From Beijerinckiaceae bacterium (GTDB lineage Bacteria > Pseudomonadota > Alphaproteobacteria > Rhizobiales > Beijerinckiaceae), in the NCBI GenBank assembly GCA_030684835.1, contig JAUXWZ010000036.1:1-64000 (forward strand): DNA of 64,000 nucleotides, in the 5' to 3' direction. Shown piece by piece: positions 17,990 to 27,367 of this stretch (position 1 is its first letter; every line of letters starts with the position of its first letter). Below the pieces are notes generated by a model that saw only the letters and a program-made list of their open reading frames with translations, searched no databases and was not told the origin of the DNA. The translations under genes were made by a program, and so were the position numbers.

Positions 17990-18032
17990 AGCGGGATCGA
18001 GAGGAGCTTCGACAGAGCTTCTAAGGATTATC

Positions 18033-18047
18033 TTAACCATATTTCAA
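18033..18047 (+). promoter_or_regulatory. CtrA-like box upstream of cpaA
   Basis: TTAA (18033-18036), seven bases, TCAA (18044-18047), containing TTAACCAT. The CtrA consensus in Caulobacter is TTAA-N7-TTAA, so one half has one mismatch. It lies 45 bases before the cpaA start. CtrA controls pilA in Caulobacter; control here is inference. Confidence 0.4.
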
Positions 18048-18091
18048 CTTGAGCGGGCGACATTCGGGCACTGGCACGCTCGGGTAACCCA

Positions 18092-18595
18092 ATGATCGAG
18101 TTTTTCGCACTTATCGTATTCCCCGCCCTGATGGCGTTCGCTGCGTCGTCGGATCTGTTGACGATGAAGATACCCAATAGGGTCGCCATAGCACTGACTG
18201 CCGCCTATCTCATGTTCGCCTACTTCCTTGAAGTGCCGCTGGCGACCATCGGCCTTCACCTGGCCTGCGGCGCCGCGATGCTGGCGATCACCTTCTCGAT
18301 GTTCTGCTTTGGATGGATGGGCGGAGGCGACGCCAAACTTGCAGCCGCCACGTCCGTCTGGATGGGCTGGTCGCTCGTCCTCGAATACAGCCTCGTCGCC
18401 TCGATAGCAGGCGGAGTTCTCACACTCGGCATACTGCTGGCGCGGCAATGGCCCCTGCCCCTTTCGCTGATGCGACATAAATGGATCGAGCGTCTTCATG
18501 ACGCAAAGACGGGCATTCCTTACGGAATCGCGCTCTCGTTCGCCGGCCTTGTCATCTATCCGCAAACCGAAGTTTGGCGCGCCGCGTTCGGATGA
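18092..18595 (+). CDS. cpaA: Prepilin peptidase CpaA/TadV
   Basis: A 167-residue polytopic aspartic peptidase (family A24) that cuts the Flp leader after Gly. The two catalytic Asp residues are visible in FAASSDLLTMKIPN (near residue 21) and in the GGGDAKLAAA motif (near residue 73). About five hydrophobic segments span the short protein, the usual length for the Tad-type peptidase, which lacks the N-terminal methylase domain. First gene of the assembly cluster after the flp terminator. Confidence 0.93.
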   Translation: MIEFFALIVFPALMAFAASSDLLTMKIPNRVAIALTAAYLMFAYFLEVPLATIGLHLACGAAMLAITFSMFCFGWMGGGDAKLAAATSVWMGWSLVLEYSLVASIAGGVLTLGILLARQWPLPLSLMRHKWIERLHDAKTGIPYGIALSFAGLVIYPQTEVWRAAFG

Positions 18596-18616
18596 CCTCA
18601 CAATCTTGAGGGTTGC

Positions 18617-18631
18617 TTAACCAAACATTGA
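18617..18631 (+). promoter_or_regulatory. CtrA-like box upstream of cpaB
   Basis: TTAA (18617-18620), seven bases, TTGA (18628-18631): one mismatch from TTAA-N7-TTAA. A further TTAA-N7-TAAA occurs at 18679-18693, overlapping the cpaB start codon. Assignment to CtrA is inference. Confidence 0.38.
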
Positions 18632-18692
18632 ACTTTGCCAGTCAAGGTAATTTCAGAACCGGCATGGCTTTCGTTCCGTTAAGGGTTTCTAA

Positions 18693-19478
18693 ATGAACAA
18701 GGCACGTATCGCGATCCTTGCAGTCGCCCTCATCGGAGGCGGCACCGCCGCAATGATGGTAGGCGGCTCGCCGCCGCCGACGACGACTGAAACGAAAGTA
18801 GTTGTCCAGCAGATACCGATGGACGGAGTCCTCGTCGCGTCACGCAATATCGATGTCGGCGCGCGAATTCAGAACGGCGACCTGCGCTGGGCCGAATGGC
18901 CAAGAGACTCCATCGCCCCAGAGCTGATTCGTCGTTCAAGCGCGCCGAAATCTATCGAGGAATATGCCGAAGCCATCTCGCGCAGCCAGTTTTTCGCAGG
19001 TGAACCTATCCGTAGCGAACGACTTGTCCAAGGTCAAAAGTCGGGATATCTGGCGGCGTCGCTTCCTCCCGGCTTCCGCGCAGTAGCCATTACCATCGAC
19101 CAGACGGGCGCGACGTCGGCGGGCGGCTTCGTTCTGCCCAATGACCGCGTCGACGTGATCAGCACAGTTCGCGACAACGCTGGCGGCGCCGAAACCTTCG
19201 AGTCCCGTACAATACTTTCAAACGTTCGTGTGCTCGCCATCGGCCAAAGCGTTCAGGAAAAGAACGGCGAACGCACCGTCATAGGCGGAAATGCGACGCT
19301 TGAAGTCGATCCAGGCCAGGCTGAATCGCTCGTTCTTGCTCAGCGCGTGGGACAATTGTCGCTGTCGCTTCGGAGCATCATGGACCAGGCCAAATCGGAA
19401 GGCCCCGACGAAAACGGGACATCTGATTCTTCCATCACCATCGTCCGTTATGGCAACGCATCGAGTGGCAGAAGATGA
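18693..19478 (+). CDS. cpaB: Flp pilus assembly protein CpaB/RcpC
   Basis: A 261-residue exported protein with an N-terminal signal or anchor segment (ILAVALIGGGTAAMMVGG) followed by a SAF domain (VLVASRNIDVGARIQNGDLRW, about residues 47-67) and the RcpC/CpaB core with AVAITIDQTGATSAGGFVLPNDRVDVI. CpaB works in the periplasm with the CpaC secretin. It ends four bases into a possible alternative cpaC start, in the order cpaA-B-C-D-E-F seen in alphaproteobacteria. Confidence 0.93.
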   Translation: MNKARIAILAVALIGGGTAAMMVGGSPPPTTTETKVVVQQIPMDGVLVASRNIDVGARIQNGDLRWAEWPRDSIAPELIRRSSAPKSIEEYAEAISRSQFFAGEPIRSERLVQGQKSGYLAASLPPGFRAVAITIDQTGATSAGGFVLPNDRVDVISTVRDNAGGAETFESRTILSNVRVLAIGQSVQEKNGERTVIGGNATLEVDPGQAESLVLAQRVGQLSLSLRSIMDQAKSEGPDENGTSDSSITIVRYGNASSGRR

Positions 19479-19504
19479 AAGCGCGCGCGTCAGTGGAGCT
19501 TCCC

Positions 19505-20971
19505 ATGTCCAGACCCCCACGTTTTCGCGCTTTGCCGGCCACGGCGTTGAGCGCGCTGATCCTTGCGGCCGCCGCCTTCGTTGCACCCGCATATGCTCAA
19601 AACAATGTTACGCAAGTGGCGCGGACGGATTCATCGCCCAGCCAGCGGCTGAGCATGGGCATTGGCAAGTCGGTGATCATCGACCTGCCGCGTGACGCCT
19701 CCGAGATTTTCGTTGGCAACCCTGCAGTCGCGAACGCGGTCGTGCGCTCACCGCGCAAGCTTTACGTGATCGGCGTGGCCAATGGGCAGACGACGATTTT
19801 CGCAATTGATGCGCGCGGCACACAGATCGCCAAGATTGACATCAACATCGGACGCGACGTCGGCGAGTTGCAGCGAATCCTGAAGGCGGCCGTGCCCTCG
19901 AGCGACATTTCCGCACGCACGGTGGAAGACTCAATCATTCTGACAGGCAACGTCAACACCGCGGGTGATGCGCAGAAGGCTGTCGATATCGCCAACGGTT
20001 TTGTACGCAGCGACGGCGCTCCGGGCGGCGCGCTGGCAGCGGGCCCAACTGGGAGTGGAACATCTTCGCGCGTGGTCAACTCGCTCGTGATCCGCGGGCG
20101 CGATCAGGTCATGCTGAAAGTCACCATCACTGAAGTGCAGCGGCAAGTGCTGAAGCAGCTGGGCGTCAACGCAGCCAGCGCCAGCGGCGGCTGGGGCAGG
20201 CTCGTGATGGACAACCCCTTCTCGCTTAACCTGCAGAACACGGCGGCCTCCGCACTGACGCTGAACGGCTCTGGCAATCTGACTGCGACGCTGCAGGCCT
20301 TCGAGCGTTACGGCGTGGCGCGCATTCTTGCCGAGCCAAGCGTGACGTCGATCTCTGGCGAAAGCGCGAAGTTCACCGCCGGCGGCGAACTGCCGATTCC
20401 GCAGGGCCAAACGTGTTCTCCCGATACGACGGGCAGAATCACCTGCATGACGCAGATTCAATATAAGCCTTACGGCATCAGCCTGAACTTCACGCCCGTT
20501 GTTCTCTCGGAAGGGCGTATTCTTCTGCGCGTGGCGACGGAAGTCACCGAGGTCGACCAAACTCAATCGTTCACCTTCTCGTCGGTTAACGTGCCTGCAT
20601 TCCGCACACGCAAGAACGAGACAAGCGTCGAACTTCCCTCCGGCGGCTCCATTGTTTCGGCGGGCCTGATCCAGGTGAAATCCAGGCAGGTCATCAACGG
20701 ACTGCCCGGCCTCATGAACTTGCCGATCCTTGGCGCTGCCTTCCGGTCGCGGGACTTTCAGAGCGAAGAATCTGAATTGTTGATCATTGTTACGCCGTAC
20801 ATCGCAAAGGCCGTAAGCCCGAACGAACTGGCGCGTCCCGATGACGGCTTCATGGAAGCGAGCGATCCGCAAACGTGGCTTTTGGGACGCGTGAACCGAC
20901 TCTATTCGACGAAGAGCAACCCGCAGGCCGCCGCCGGCCTGAAGGGACGCTTCGGCTTCATTATCGATTGA
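19505..20971 (+). CDS. cpaC: Tad pilus outer-membrane secretin CpaC/RcpA
   Basis: About 488 residues: a signal peptide (ALSALILAAAAFVAPAYAQ), an N-terminal secretin domain with LPRDASEIFVGNPAVANAV, a BON-like region, and the C-terminal secretin barrel containing VARILAEPSVTSISGE and SVELPSGGSIVSAGLIQ. It forms the outer-membrane channel for the Flp pilus. An ATG at 19475 overlaps the cpaB stop by 4 bases, but the ATG at 19505 has GGAG 6 bases upstream and puts the signal peptide at the N-terminus, so it is preferred. Confidence 0.93.
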   Translation: MSRPPRFRALPATALSALILAAAAFVAPAYAQNNVTQVARTDSSPSQRLSMGIGKSVIIDLPRDASEIFVGNPAVANAVVRSPRKLYVIGVANGQTTIFAIDARGTQIAKIDINIGRDVGELQRILKAAVPSSDISARTVEDSIILTGNVNTAGDAQKAVDIANGFVRSDGAPGGALAAGPTGSGTSSRVVNSLVIRGRDQVMLKVTITEVQRQVLKQLGVNAASASGGWGRLVMDNPFSLNLQNTAASALTLNGSGNLTATLQAFERYGVARILAEPSVTSISGESAKFTAGGELPIPQGQTCSPDTTGRITCMTQIQYKPYGISLNFTPVVLSEGRILLRVATEVTEVDQTQSFTFSSVNVPAFRTRKNETSVELPSGGSIVSAGLIQVKSRQVINGLPGLMNLPILGAAFRSRDFQSEESELLIIVTPYIAKAVSPNELARPDDGFMEASDPQTWLLGRVNRLYSTKSNPQAAAGLKGRFGFIID

Positions 20972-20997
20972 CGTCTTTTCTTCGCAGGGCGAAACTC

Positions 20998-21723
20998 ATG
21001 TCCAACACCCAGACAACACATCGCTCGCGTAAGCCGTTCAGCCGGCTGCTCGTGGTGGCGGCGATCGCCGCACCTGCGCTGGCCGGCTGTGCGCCCGATC
21101 GCGTTACAAGATCGCCGCCAATGCCGTCCGACTATCGCGCGCGTCATCCCATTGTATTGACGCAGGCGCCGATCACCACCGACATCCTGGCCACGAGCAG
21201 GGGCCTTGACACGCGAGGCCGCGAACAGGTCCGCGCCTTTGCAAAAGAGTATCGTTTGGCAGGCGGCGGAAACATTACTGTGCAGGCGCCCACGGGCAAT
21301 CACAACACGCATGCAGTAATCGACGGCATCAGGCGCGAACTCGCCGCCTCTGGCGTGAGAAGCGGCATTTTTGTTTCAAGTTATCAACCAGCCGACCCGA
21401 TGCTCGCATCGCCGATCCGCCTGTCCTATCTGGGCGCGAAGGCAATGGTGCGTTCTCGTTGCGGCGAGTGGCCGCGCGATCTCGCATCCGGCTCATCAAT
21501 CGAAGGTTGGGAAAACCAGCCCTATTGGAATCACGGCTGCGCCTATCAACAAGCTTTTGCCAGCCAGGTCGCCGATCCTCGCGATCTCGCAGGGCCTCGG
21601 GCAGAGGGGACGAGCGATGTCGCCATGCGCATCCGCGCTATCGGCAAGGTGCGAGAAGGCGAAGATCCCGGCACCGAGTGGAAGGTCGAAAATACTTCCA
21701 TTGGAACTGTTGGAGCCAATTGA
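20998..21723 (+). CDS. cpaD: Tad pilus assembly lipoprotein CpaD
   Basis: A 241-residue exported lipoprotein: signal sequence ending in the lipobox LAGC (near residue 31), then a CpaD domain with RHPIVLTQAP and the PADPMLASPIRLSYLGAKA region, and conserved WPRDLASG and ENQPYWNHGCAYQ segments. It works with the CpaC secretin at the outer membrane. The open frame extends upstream into cpaC, but the ATG at 20998 is chosen because it gives the lipoprotein signal. Its stop overlaps the cpaE start (TGATG). Confidence 0.9.
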   Translation: MSNTQTTHRSRKPFSRLLVVAAIAAPALAGCAPDRVTRSPPMPSDYRARHPIVLTQAPITTDILATSRGLDTRGREQVRAFAKEYRLAGGGNITVQAPTGNHNTHAVIDGIRRELAASGVRSGIFVSSYQPADPMLASPIRLSYLGAKAMVRSRCGEWPRDLASGSSIEGWENQPYWNHGCAYQQAFASQVADPRDLAGPRAEGTSDVAMRIRAIGKVREGEDPGTEWKVENTSIGTVGAN

Positions 21724-22979
21724 TGAGCGACTCGCGCATGCAAGAACCGCGTGACGCAGAAGCGTACATTGCTCCGGTCCCGCGCGTCACAATCCAAGCG
21801 TTCTGCGAACGGCAGGACACTGCATCCGCAATCGCGGCGGCCGCCTCGGACCGGCGCATGTTAAAAGCGCATGTGAAGCTTCACATGGGCGGGGCGCCGG
21901 CAGCCGTCGAAGCCTTTCGAGACGCGCCAACGCCAAACGTCATCGTGCTTGAAACGAATGGTGGCCGCGAGGCTTTGATTCGACACCTCGACGAGCTTGC
22001 TGAATTTTGCGACGCAGGCACGAAGGTTATCGTTGTCGGTACGCACAACGATATTCTTTTGTATCGCGAATTGATTTCTCGCGGCGTGAGCGACTATGTC
22101 GTTGCGCCTGTCACGCCAATGATGTTCGTGCAGAGCGTTTCATCGCTTTACGGCGATGGCAGCGGGAAATCGCTTGGGCGCGTCATTGCCGTAACAGGCG
22201 TGAAAGGTGGCGTCGGCTCATCAACGATTGCTCACAATCTCGCGTTTCTTGTTGCACGCAATTTCGACACGCCCACAGTGCTTGTCGACCTTGACATGGC
22301 TTTCGGCACGGCCGCGCTTAATTTCAATCAAGACCCGACGAATAGCGTTGCTGATGCGGTAAGCGCCAACGGGTTGGACGCATCTCTGGTCGATCGCCTT
22401 TTGGCGCGCTGCACGGACAGGCTAAGCCTCTTGGCCGCGCCCGCTATGCTTGATCGCGTTTACGACCCTAGCGAAGAGACGTTCGATGGCCTCATCGATA
22501 TTTTGCGCGCCAGCACGCCGATGGTCTTTCTGGACATGCCGACGAGTTGGACGGCCTGGTCGCGCCGGATGCTTATAGCCGCCGATGAAATCGTTCTGGT
22601 CGCGACACCGGACCTTGCCTGTCTGCGAAATACAAAGAACATGTACGACGTCTTGCGCGCAGCACGTCCCAACGATGCAGCGCCGCGTGTGATCCTCAAT
22701 ATGACAGGTGTGCCCAAGCGCACGGAAATTAGCACCGCGGATTTTACAAAAGCGATTGAAACGATGCCAATGTGCTCAATCCCCTTTGATCCGAAAGTCT
22801 TCGGAACAGCGGCTAACAACGGTCAAATGCTGGCCGAGATTTCGGACGCCGGGAAGATCACGGATGTTCTCTTCGAGGTTGCACGCACGCTGACTGGCCG
22901 CGCGGAATCCAAACCGGCCAAGAAGCTCTCTATCCTGGCTCCCTTCACAACCCTTCTTTCGCGCAAGAAGGCTTCGTGA
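21723..22979 (+). CDS. cpaE: Pilus assembly ATPase CpaE/TadZ
   Basis: A 418-residue protein with a degenerate receiver-like N-terminal half (VIVVGTHNDILLYRELISRGVSDYVVAP) and a C-terminal MinD/ParA-like ATPase domain with deviant Walker A GVKGGVGSSTIAHN (about residue 158). CpaE places the Tad machine at the pole in Caulobacter. The longer open frame upstream is a shadow over cpaD; the ATG at 21723 overlaps the cpaD stop by one base. Confidence 0.93.
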   Translation: MSDSRMQEPRDAEAYIAPVPRVTIQAFCERQDTASAIAAAASDRRMLKAHVKLHMGGAPAAVEAFRDAPTPNVIVLETNGGREALIRHLDELAEFCDAGTKVIVVGTHNDILLYRELISRGVSDYVVAPVTPMMFVQSVSSLYGDGSGKSLGRVIAVTGVKGGVGSSTIAHNLAFLVARNFDTPTVLVDLDMAFGTAALNFNQDPTNSVADAVSANGLDASLVDRLLARCTDRLSLLAAPAMLDRVYDPSEETFDGLIDILRASTPMVFLDMPTSWTAWSRRMLIAADEIVLVATPDLACLRNTKNMYDVLRAARPNDAAPRVILNMTGVPKRTEISTADFTKAIETMPMCSIPFDPKVFGTAANNGQMLAEISDAGKITDVLFEVARTLTGRAESKPAKKLSILAPFTTLLSRKKAS

Positions 22980-23007
22980 GACGTTCACCTGAGGCAAGAT
23001 AACGACC

Positions 23008-24441
23008 ATGTTTGGCAAGAGATCAAACGTCGCTGATCGGCCCGCATCACCGATGCGCGTCGCAGCTCCCGCGGCCCCTCCCTCAAACATGTCGGCGCCC
23101 CGCAGCGCCGCTCAGCCCAGCGCTGCCCTGCTGGACGCTGAAGCGCCGATTCGATCAAAGGATTATTTCGACACAAAGAGCCTCGTCTTCAACGCGATGA
23201 TTGAAGTCATCGACGTTTCGATGCTTTCAAAAATGGAATCGGAAACTGCGCGCGACGAAATCCGCGATGTGGTGAGCGAGATCATCGTCCTCAAGAACAT
23301 CGCAATGTCGATGGGCGAGCAGGAAGATCTTCTCGACGATATTTGCAACGACGTTCTGGGATATGGGCCCCTAGAGCCGCTGCTGGCGCGCGACGACATC
23401 GCCGATATCATGGTGAACGGCGCCACGCGGACGTTCATCGAAGTCGGCGGCAAAATTCAGCTTACGAATGTGCGCTTCCGCAACAATGCGCAATTGATGA
23501 ACATCTGCCAGCGAATCGTGAGCCAGGTTGGCCGTCGTGTCGACGAAGCCTCGCCGATCTGCGACGCGCGTTTGCTGGATGGCTCCCGCGTGAACGTGAT
23601 CGCTCCGCCGCTGGCGATTGATGGACCGGCGCTCACGATCCGCAAGTTCAAGAAGGACAAACTCACTCTCGACCAATTGGTCAGGTTTGGCGCAATCTCC
23701 CCCGAAGGGGCCGAAATTCTCAAGATCATCGGTCGCGTGCGCTGCAATGTCCTGATCTCGGGCGGCACCGGTTCTGGCAAGACGACGCTGCTGAACTGCA
23801 TGACCAATTACATCGACGATGATGAACGCATCATCACGTGCGAGGACGCCGCCGAGCTCCAGCTGCAGCAGGCGCACGTCGTGCGGCTGGAAACGAGACC
23901 GCCCAGCCTTGAAGGCACAGGCGCGGTGCATATGCGCGATCTTGTGAAAAACTGTCTGCGTATGCGTCCCGAACGTATCATCGTAGGCGAAGTGCGCGGA
24001 CCTGAGGCATTCGATCTGCTTCAGGCCATGAACACGGGCCACGACGGCTCCATGGGCACGCTGCATGCGAACTCGCCGCGCGAAGCGCTCGGTCGCCTTG
24101 AATCAATGATCACGATGGGCGGCTTTACCCTGCCCGCCAAGACTATCCGTGAAATGATCTGTTCATCTGTCGACATCATCATCCAGGCCATGCGCATGCG
24201 CGACGGCTCCCGCCGCATTACGCACATTACCGAAGTGATGGGCATGGAGGGCGACGTGGTCACGGTGCAGGATCTGTTCCTCTACGACGTGCTGGGCGAA
24301 GATGCGAACGGCAAGCTGGTCGGAAAGCACCGTTCGACTGGCATTGGGCGCCCCCGTTTCTGGGACCGCGCGCGCTATTATGGCGAAGAGAAGCGTCTTG
24401 CCGCCGCACTCGACGCTGCCGAAATCGAGCCGACGAAGTAG
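23008..24441 (+). CDS. cpaF: Tad secretion ATPase CpaF/TadA
   Basis: A 477-residue GspE/VirB11-type hexameric ATPase that drives pilus extension and, in some species, retraction. Walker A is [12 protein letters not shown] (about residue 251); the Asp-box [11 protein letters not shown], the Walker B region [16 protein letters not shown] and the His-box [18 protein letters not shown] follow in order. The Ala/Pro-rich N-terminus precedes the conserved [19 protein letters not shown]. It lies 28 bases after cpaE and 23 before tadB. Confidence 0.96.
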   Translation: MFGKRSNVADRPASPMRVAAPAAPPSNMSAPRSAAQPSAALLDAEAPIRSKDYFDTKSLVFNAMIEVIDVSMLSKMESETARDEIRDVVSEIIVLKNIAMSMGEQEDLLDDICNDVLGYGPLEPLLARDDIADIMVNGATRTFIEVGGKIQLTNVRFRNNAQLMNICQRIVSQVGRRVDEASPICDARLLDGSRVNVIAPPLAIDGPALTIRKFKKDKLTLDQLVRFGAISPEGAEILKIIGRVRCNVLISGGTGSGKTTLLNCMTNYIDDDERIITCEDAAELQLQQAHVVRLETRPPSLEGTGAVHMRDLVKNCLRMRPERIIVGEVRGPEAFDLLQAMNTGHDGSMGTLHANSPREALGRLESMITMGGFTLPAKTIREMICSSVDIIIQAMRMRDGSRRITHITEVMGMEGDVVTVQDLFLYDVLGEDANGKLVGKHRSTGIGRPRFWDRARYYGEEKRLAAALDAAEIEPTK

Positions 24442-24464
24442 CGACAAAGTGAAGGCCTGGATCA

Positions 24465-25421
24465 ATGTTCGAGACCCTCAGTCCTGCTACTATGATTATG
24501 ATAGCGTCGGCCGTATTGGCCGTGCTTGCGATCATCTATCCAATGCTTGTGGGCGGTGGGGAGAGCGAGAAGCGAAAGAACGTCGTCACAGGCCGGAGCA
24601 GTGTGCGGGTAGAAGATTCCCAGCGGCGCAAAAATCTCTCCACGAGTCTCAAGCAACTTGATCAGCAGGCCAGCAAGAAGATTACCCTTGAAGGCAAGAT
24701 TTTGCAGGCTGGCCTGACATGGACCCGGTCCCAGTTTTACATGTTCTCCGGCGCCTGCGCCTTCGTTGGCTGGCTCAGCGTTCTTTTCATCAGCCTGAGC
24801 CTGCCCTACTCGTTGCTGGGCCTATTGATTGGCGGCGTGGGTTTGCCCAATTGGTATCTTTCGAACCGCAAAAAGAAGCGGTTGAAAATATTCATCGAGT
24901 CCTTTCCGCCCGCCCTCGACATCATTATTCGTGGCGTAAGAGCCGGTCTTCCGCTCGGTGAATGTCTCAAGATCATCGCGAATGAGTCGCCGGAGCCGCT
25001 TCGGTCCGAATTTAAACAGATCAACGAAGCCCAGCAGATGGGCATGACGATCGCGCAGGCGACGCAACGGATGGCTGAACGCACTCCATGCGCAGAGTCG
25101 CATTTTTTCTCCATTGCGCTCGGCATCCAGCAGCAGTCCGGCGGCAATATTTCTGAAACGCTCGCCAACCTTTCGCGCGTGCTGCGCGAGCGCAAGAAAA
25201 TGAAAATGAAAATCAAGGCCATGTCGACGGAAGCGACCGCTTCTGCGGCGATCATCGCCTGCATGCCGCCGGGCGTCGCATTGATGGTTTACCTGTCGAA
25301 CCCTGATTACATCTCGCTCCTGTGGACGACCTCGACCGGTCAGATCACGCTTCTCATTTCCGGTACGTGGATGCTGATGGGCATCCTTTCGATGCGGAAA
25401 ATGATCAATTTCGAGGTCTGA
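24465..25421 (+). CDS. tadB: Tad inner-membrane platform protein TadB (CpaG)
   Basis: A 318-residue inner-membrane protein with an N-terminal helix (MIMIASAVLAVLAIIYPML), a central helical pair, the T2SSF domain with SFPPALDIIIRGVRAGLPLGECL and the C-terminal helices. It forms the platform with TadC that couples CpaF to the growing pilus. tadC begins 2 bases after its stop. Confidence 0.93.
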   Translation: MFETLSPATMIMIASAVLAVLAIIYPMLVGGGESEKRKNVVTGRSSVRVEDSQRRKNLSTSLKQLDQQASKKITLEGKILQAGLTWTRSQFYMFSGACAFVGWLSVLFISLSLPYSLLGLLIGGVGLPNWYLSNRKKKRLKIFIESFPPALDIIIRGVRAGLPLGECLKIIANESPEPLRSEFKQINEAQQMGMTIAQATQRMAERTPCAESHFFSIALGIQQQSGGNISETLANLSRVLRERKKMKMKIKAMSTEATASAAIIACMPPGVALMVYLSNPDYISLLWTTSTGQITLLISGTWMLMGILSMRKMINFEV

Positions 25422-25423
25422 GC

Positions 25424-26398
25424 ATGTTTGGCGTCATCACAGACTTTCTTCTGGATCCGCAGTCGCTTTTCAGACTGATCATTGCCGTTGCCGCAGCCGC
25501 TGCAATCTTCACGGTCGCTGCGCCTATCTTTGACACTGACCCACTCGCCCAGCGCATGAAGGCTGTTGCGGACGAGCGTGCGCGGATTCGATTGCGCGAG
25601 CGCGAACGCCTCAACAGCGATCGCTCGAAACTTCGCGAGCAGGGCTACAATTCTTACAAAAGACTTGTAGCCCGCTTCAGCCTCACACGGTGGGTTGGCG
25701 CAGAGGAAGATAAAATGCGGCTGTCGCAAGCCGGCTACCGGCGGGAAGGCGCGCTCTATGCGTTCCTCGTGGCCAGGGCGGTCTGCCCAATGGCGATGTT
25801 CCTCTTTGGCGGCCTCTATCTCTTCTTCGTCCTGCCGGAAGATTACGCGCTGACCACGAAGATCGGTGCGGTTATTACCGTTGGATACATCGGCTTCAAA
25901 CTGCCGGATATTTGGCTCAAAAATCAGGTTTCAAAACGGCAAACGTCGATCCGGGCCGCGTTCCCTGACGCGCTCGATCTGCTTCTGATCTGTGTTGAAT
26001 CGGGCATGCCGATCGAGCAGGCGTTCAAGCGGGTAAGCGAGGAGATCGGCGTCCAGTCCGTCCCGCTTGCGGAAGAACTCGCGGTGACGACTGCAGAATT
26101 GTCCTATCTGCCGAACCGCCGCACGCCCTACGAGAATCTTGGCAAGCGCACGGGCCTTGAGGATGTGCGCAATATCACGACCGTTCTGATTCAAGCGGAG
26201 AGCTACGGCACGCCGATTGGCACGGCGCTGCGCGTCGTATCACAGGAAAGCCGCGATACGCGCATGATGCTGGCGGAAAAGAAGGCTGCCGCCTTGCCGC
26301 CAAAACTGACAGTTCCGATGATCCTCTTTTTCCTACCCGTTCTGTTCGCCGTTATTCTGACGCCAGCGTTCATCCAGATGGGCAAGACGAACCTCTGA
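25424..26398 (+). CDS. tadC: Tad inner-membrane platform protein TadC (CpaH)
   Basis: A 324-residue partner of TadB with the same layout: N-terminal helix, basic cytoplasmic segment, two central helices, then the T2SSF domain with FPDALDLLLICVESGMPIEQAF and C-terminal helices ending ILTPAFIQMGKTNL. The ATG at 25424 is 2 bases after the tadB stop; the longer open frame upstream is a shadow over tadB. Confidence 0.93.
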   Translation: MFGVITDFLLDPQSLFRLIIAVAAAAAIFTVAAPIFDTDPLAQRMKAVADERARIRLRERERLNSDRSKLREQGYNSYKRLVARFSLTRWVGAEEDKMRLSQAGYRREGALYAFLVARAVCPMAMFLFGGLYLFFVLPEDYALTTKIGAVITVGYIGFKLPDIWLKNQVSKRQTSIRAAFPDALDLLLICVESGMPIEQAFKRVSEEIGVQSVPLAEELAVTTAELSYLPNRRTPYENLGKRTGLEDVRNITTVLIQAESYGTPIGTALRVVSQESRDTRMMLAEKKAAALPPKLTVPMILFFLPVLFAVILTPAFIQMGKTNL

Positions 26399-26410
26399 AC
26401 AAACGCTCGG

Positions 26411-27199
26411 TTAGAGGCTCGCCTGCGGTTTGGGTTTGGCCTGCGGCCTCTTTTTCTGCGCGCCCTGGCGCTCGATATCGCGCCACGTATTGGATTGCGC
26501 GATCATCTGACGGATCGTTGCGACATTCGCAGCCGCCTGATCGGGGGGCATGTCCCGGAGCTGGATTTCTTCAGCTTCCTTGAAATTGCCTTGCAGCGCG
26601 AGCACCAGCGCAAGGTTGTGGCGCACTCGGGCGTCTGCACGCGGGTGGGCGTTCGCCTGGCGCAAGGCCTGCTCCGCCTCAGGCAAGTTGCGCGACAGCG
26701 CGTATGACAAGCCAAGGTTTGACAAGACGGCGGGTTCGCCGGGCGCGATCCGCAGCGACGTCTGGTAATAAACTTGGGCGCCCTTGTGATCGCCCATTTG
26801 ATCGGCGACTGAGCCTTGCGCGGACAACACTGACCAGTCAGGCCGTTCGGCCGTGTGTGCGCCTTTCAGAACGCTTGCTGCTTCTTTCAAGCGGCCGGTT
26901 TCCGCAAGCGCCTTGCCGTAAGCGCCAAGGATCTGTCGGTCCATCGGATTGCGTGCCGCAACGCGCTGAAGCACGGCGGCCGCTTCTGCAGCGCGGCCCC
27001 CTGCGCGCAACGCCTGCGCATAATTCATGGCGACGACTTTATTTTCCGGCGCGCGGTCATATTGCGCGGCCAGGGCGGGTAATCGAGATGCGCTGGCGGC
27101 GCCAGGACGGATCGAACCGGTGACGTCGCCCGACGAACGGCAAGCGGCGAGCGAGGCCGCCAAGGCGATGACGGCGACCCCTTTTGCCAAAATGCTCAT
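26411..27199 (-). CDS. tadD: TadD-like TPR lipoprotein
   Basis: A 262-residue lipoprotein: signal ending in lipobox LAAC (near residue 20), then tetratricopeptide repeats visible as repeated A..Y..AL and NLGLSYA/LALVLALQGNFKEAE blocks, and a basic KKRPQAKPKPQ tail. TadD is thought to help secretin assembly, like PilF. The ATG at 27199 gives the lipoprotein signal and follows ACAGGAAT; the frame is open to 27271. It is convergent with tadC (12 bases apart) and closes the pilus island. Confidence 0.85.
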   Translation of the reverse strand: MSILAKGVAVIALAASLAACRSSGDVTGSIRPGAASASRLPALAAQYDRAPENKVVAMNYAQALRAGGRAAEAAAVLQRVAARNPMDRQILGAYGKALAETGRLKEAASVLKGAHTAERPDWSVLSAQGSVADQMGDHKGAQVYYQTSLRIAPGEPAVLSNLGLSYALSRNLPEAEQALRQANAHPRADARVRHNLALVLALQGNFKEAEEIQLRDMPPDQAAANVATIRQMIAQSNTWRDIERQGAQKKRPQAKPKPQASL

Positions 27200-27367
27200 C
27201 AAATTCCTGTTCTGATGCTGGCGGGGCGACCGTATGTTGCGGCCCGCGCCGCGCAGCGTAGAAATGTTCATCTGGCTGTAGCCTGTGGGCTTGTGCGGAT
27301 AGCTATGGTTAAGGAATAAGTTGTTAACCCTAACGAGGGGTTAATTCGGACAAGCAGGGAGACGAGG

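Noticed and set aside
27309-27344. Three TTAA motifs between tadD and the aminopeptidase gene as CtrA boxes
   Set aside because: Their spacing (15 and 17 bases) does not fit TTAA-N7-TTAA.
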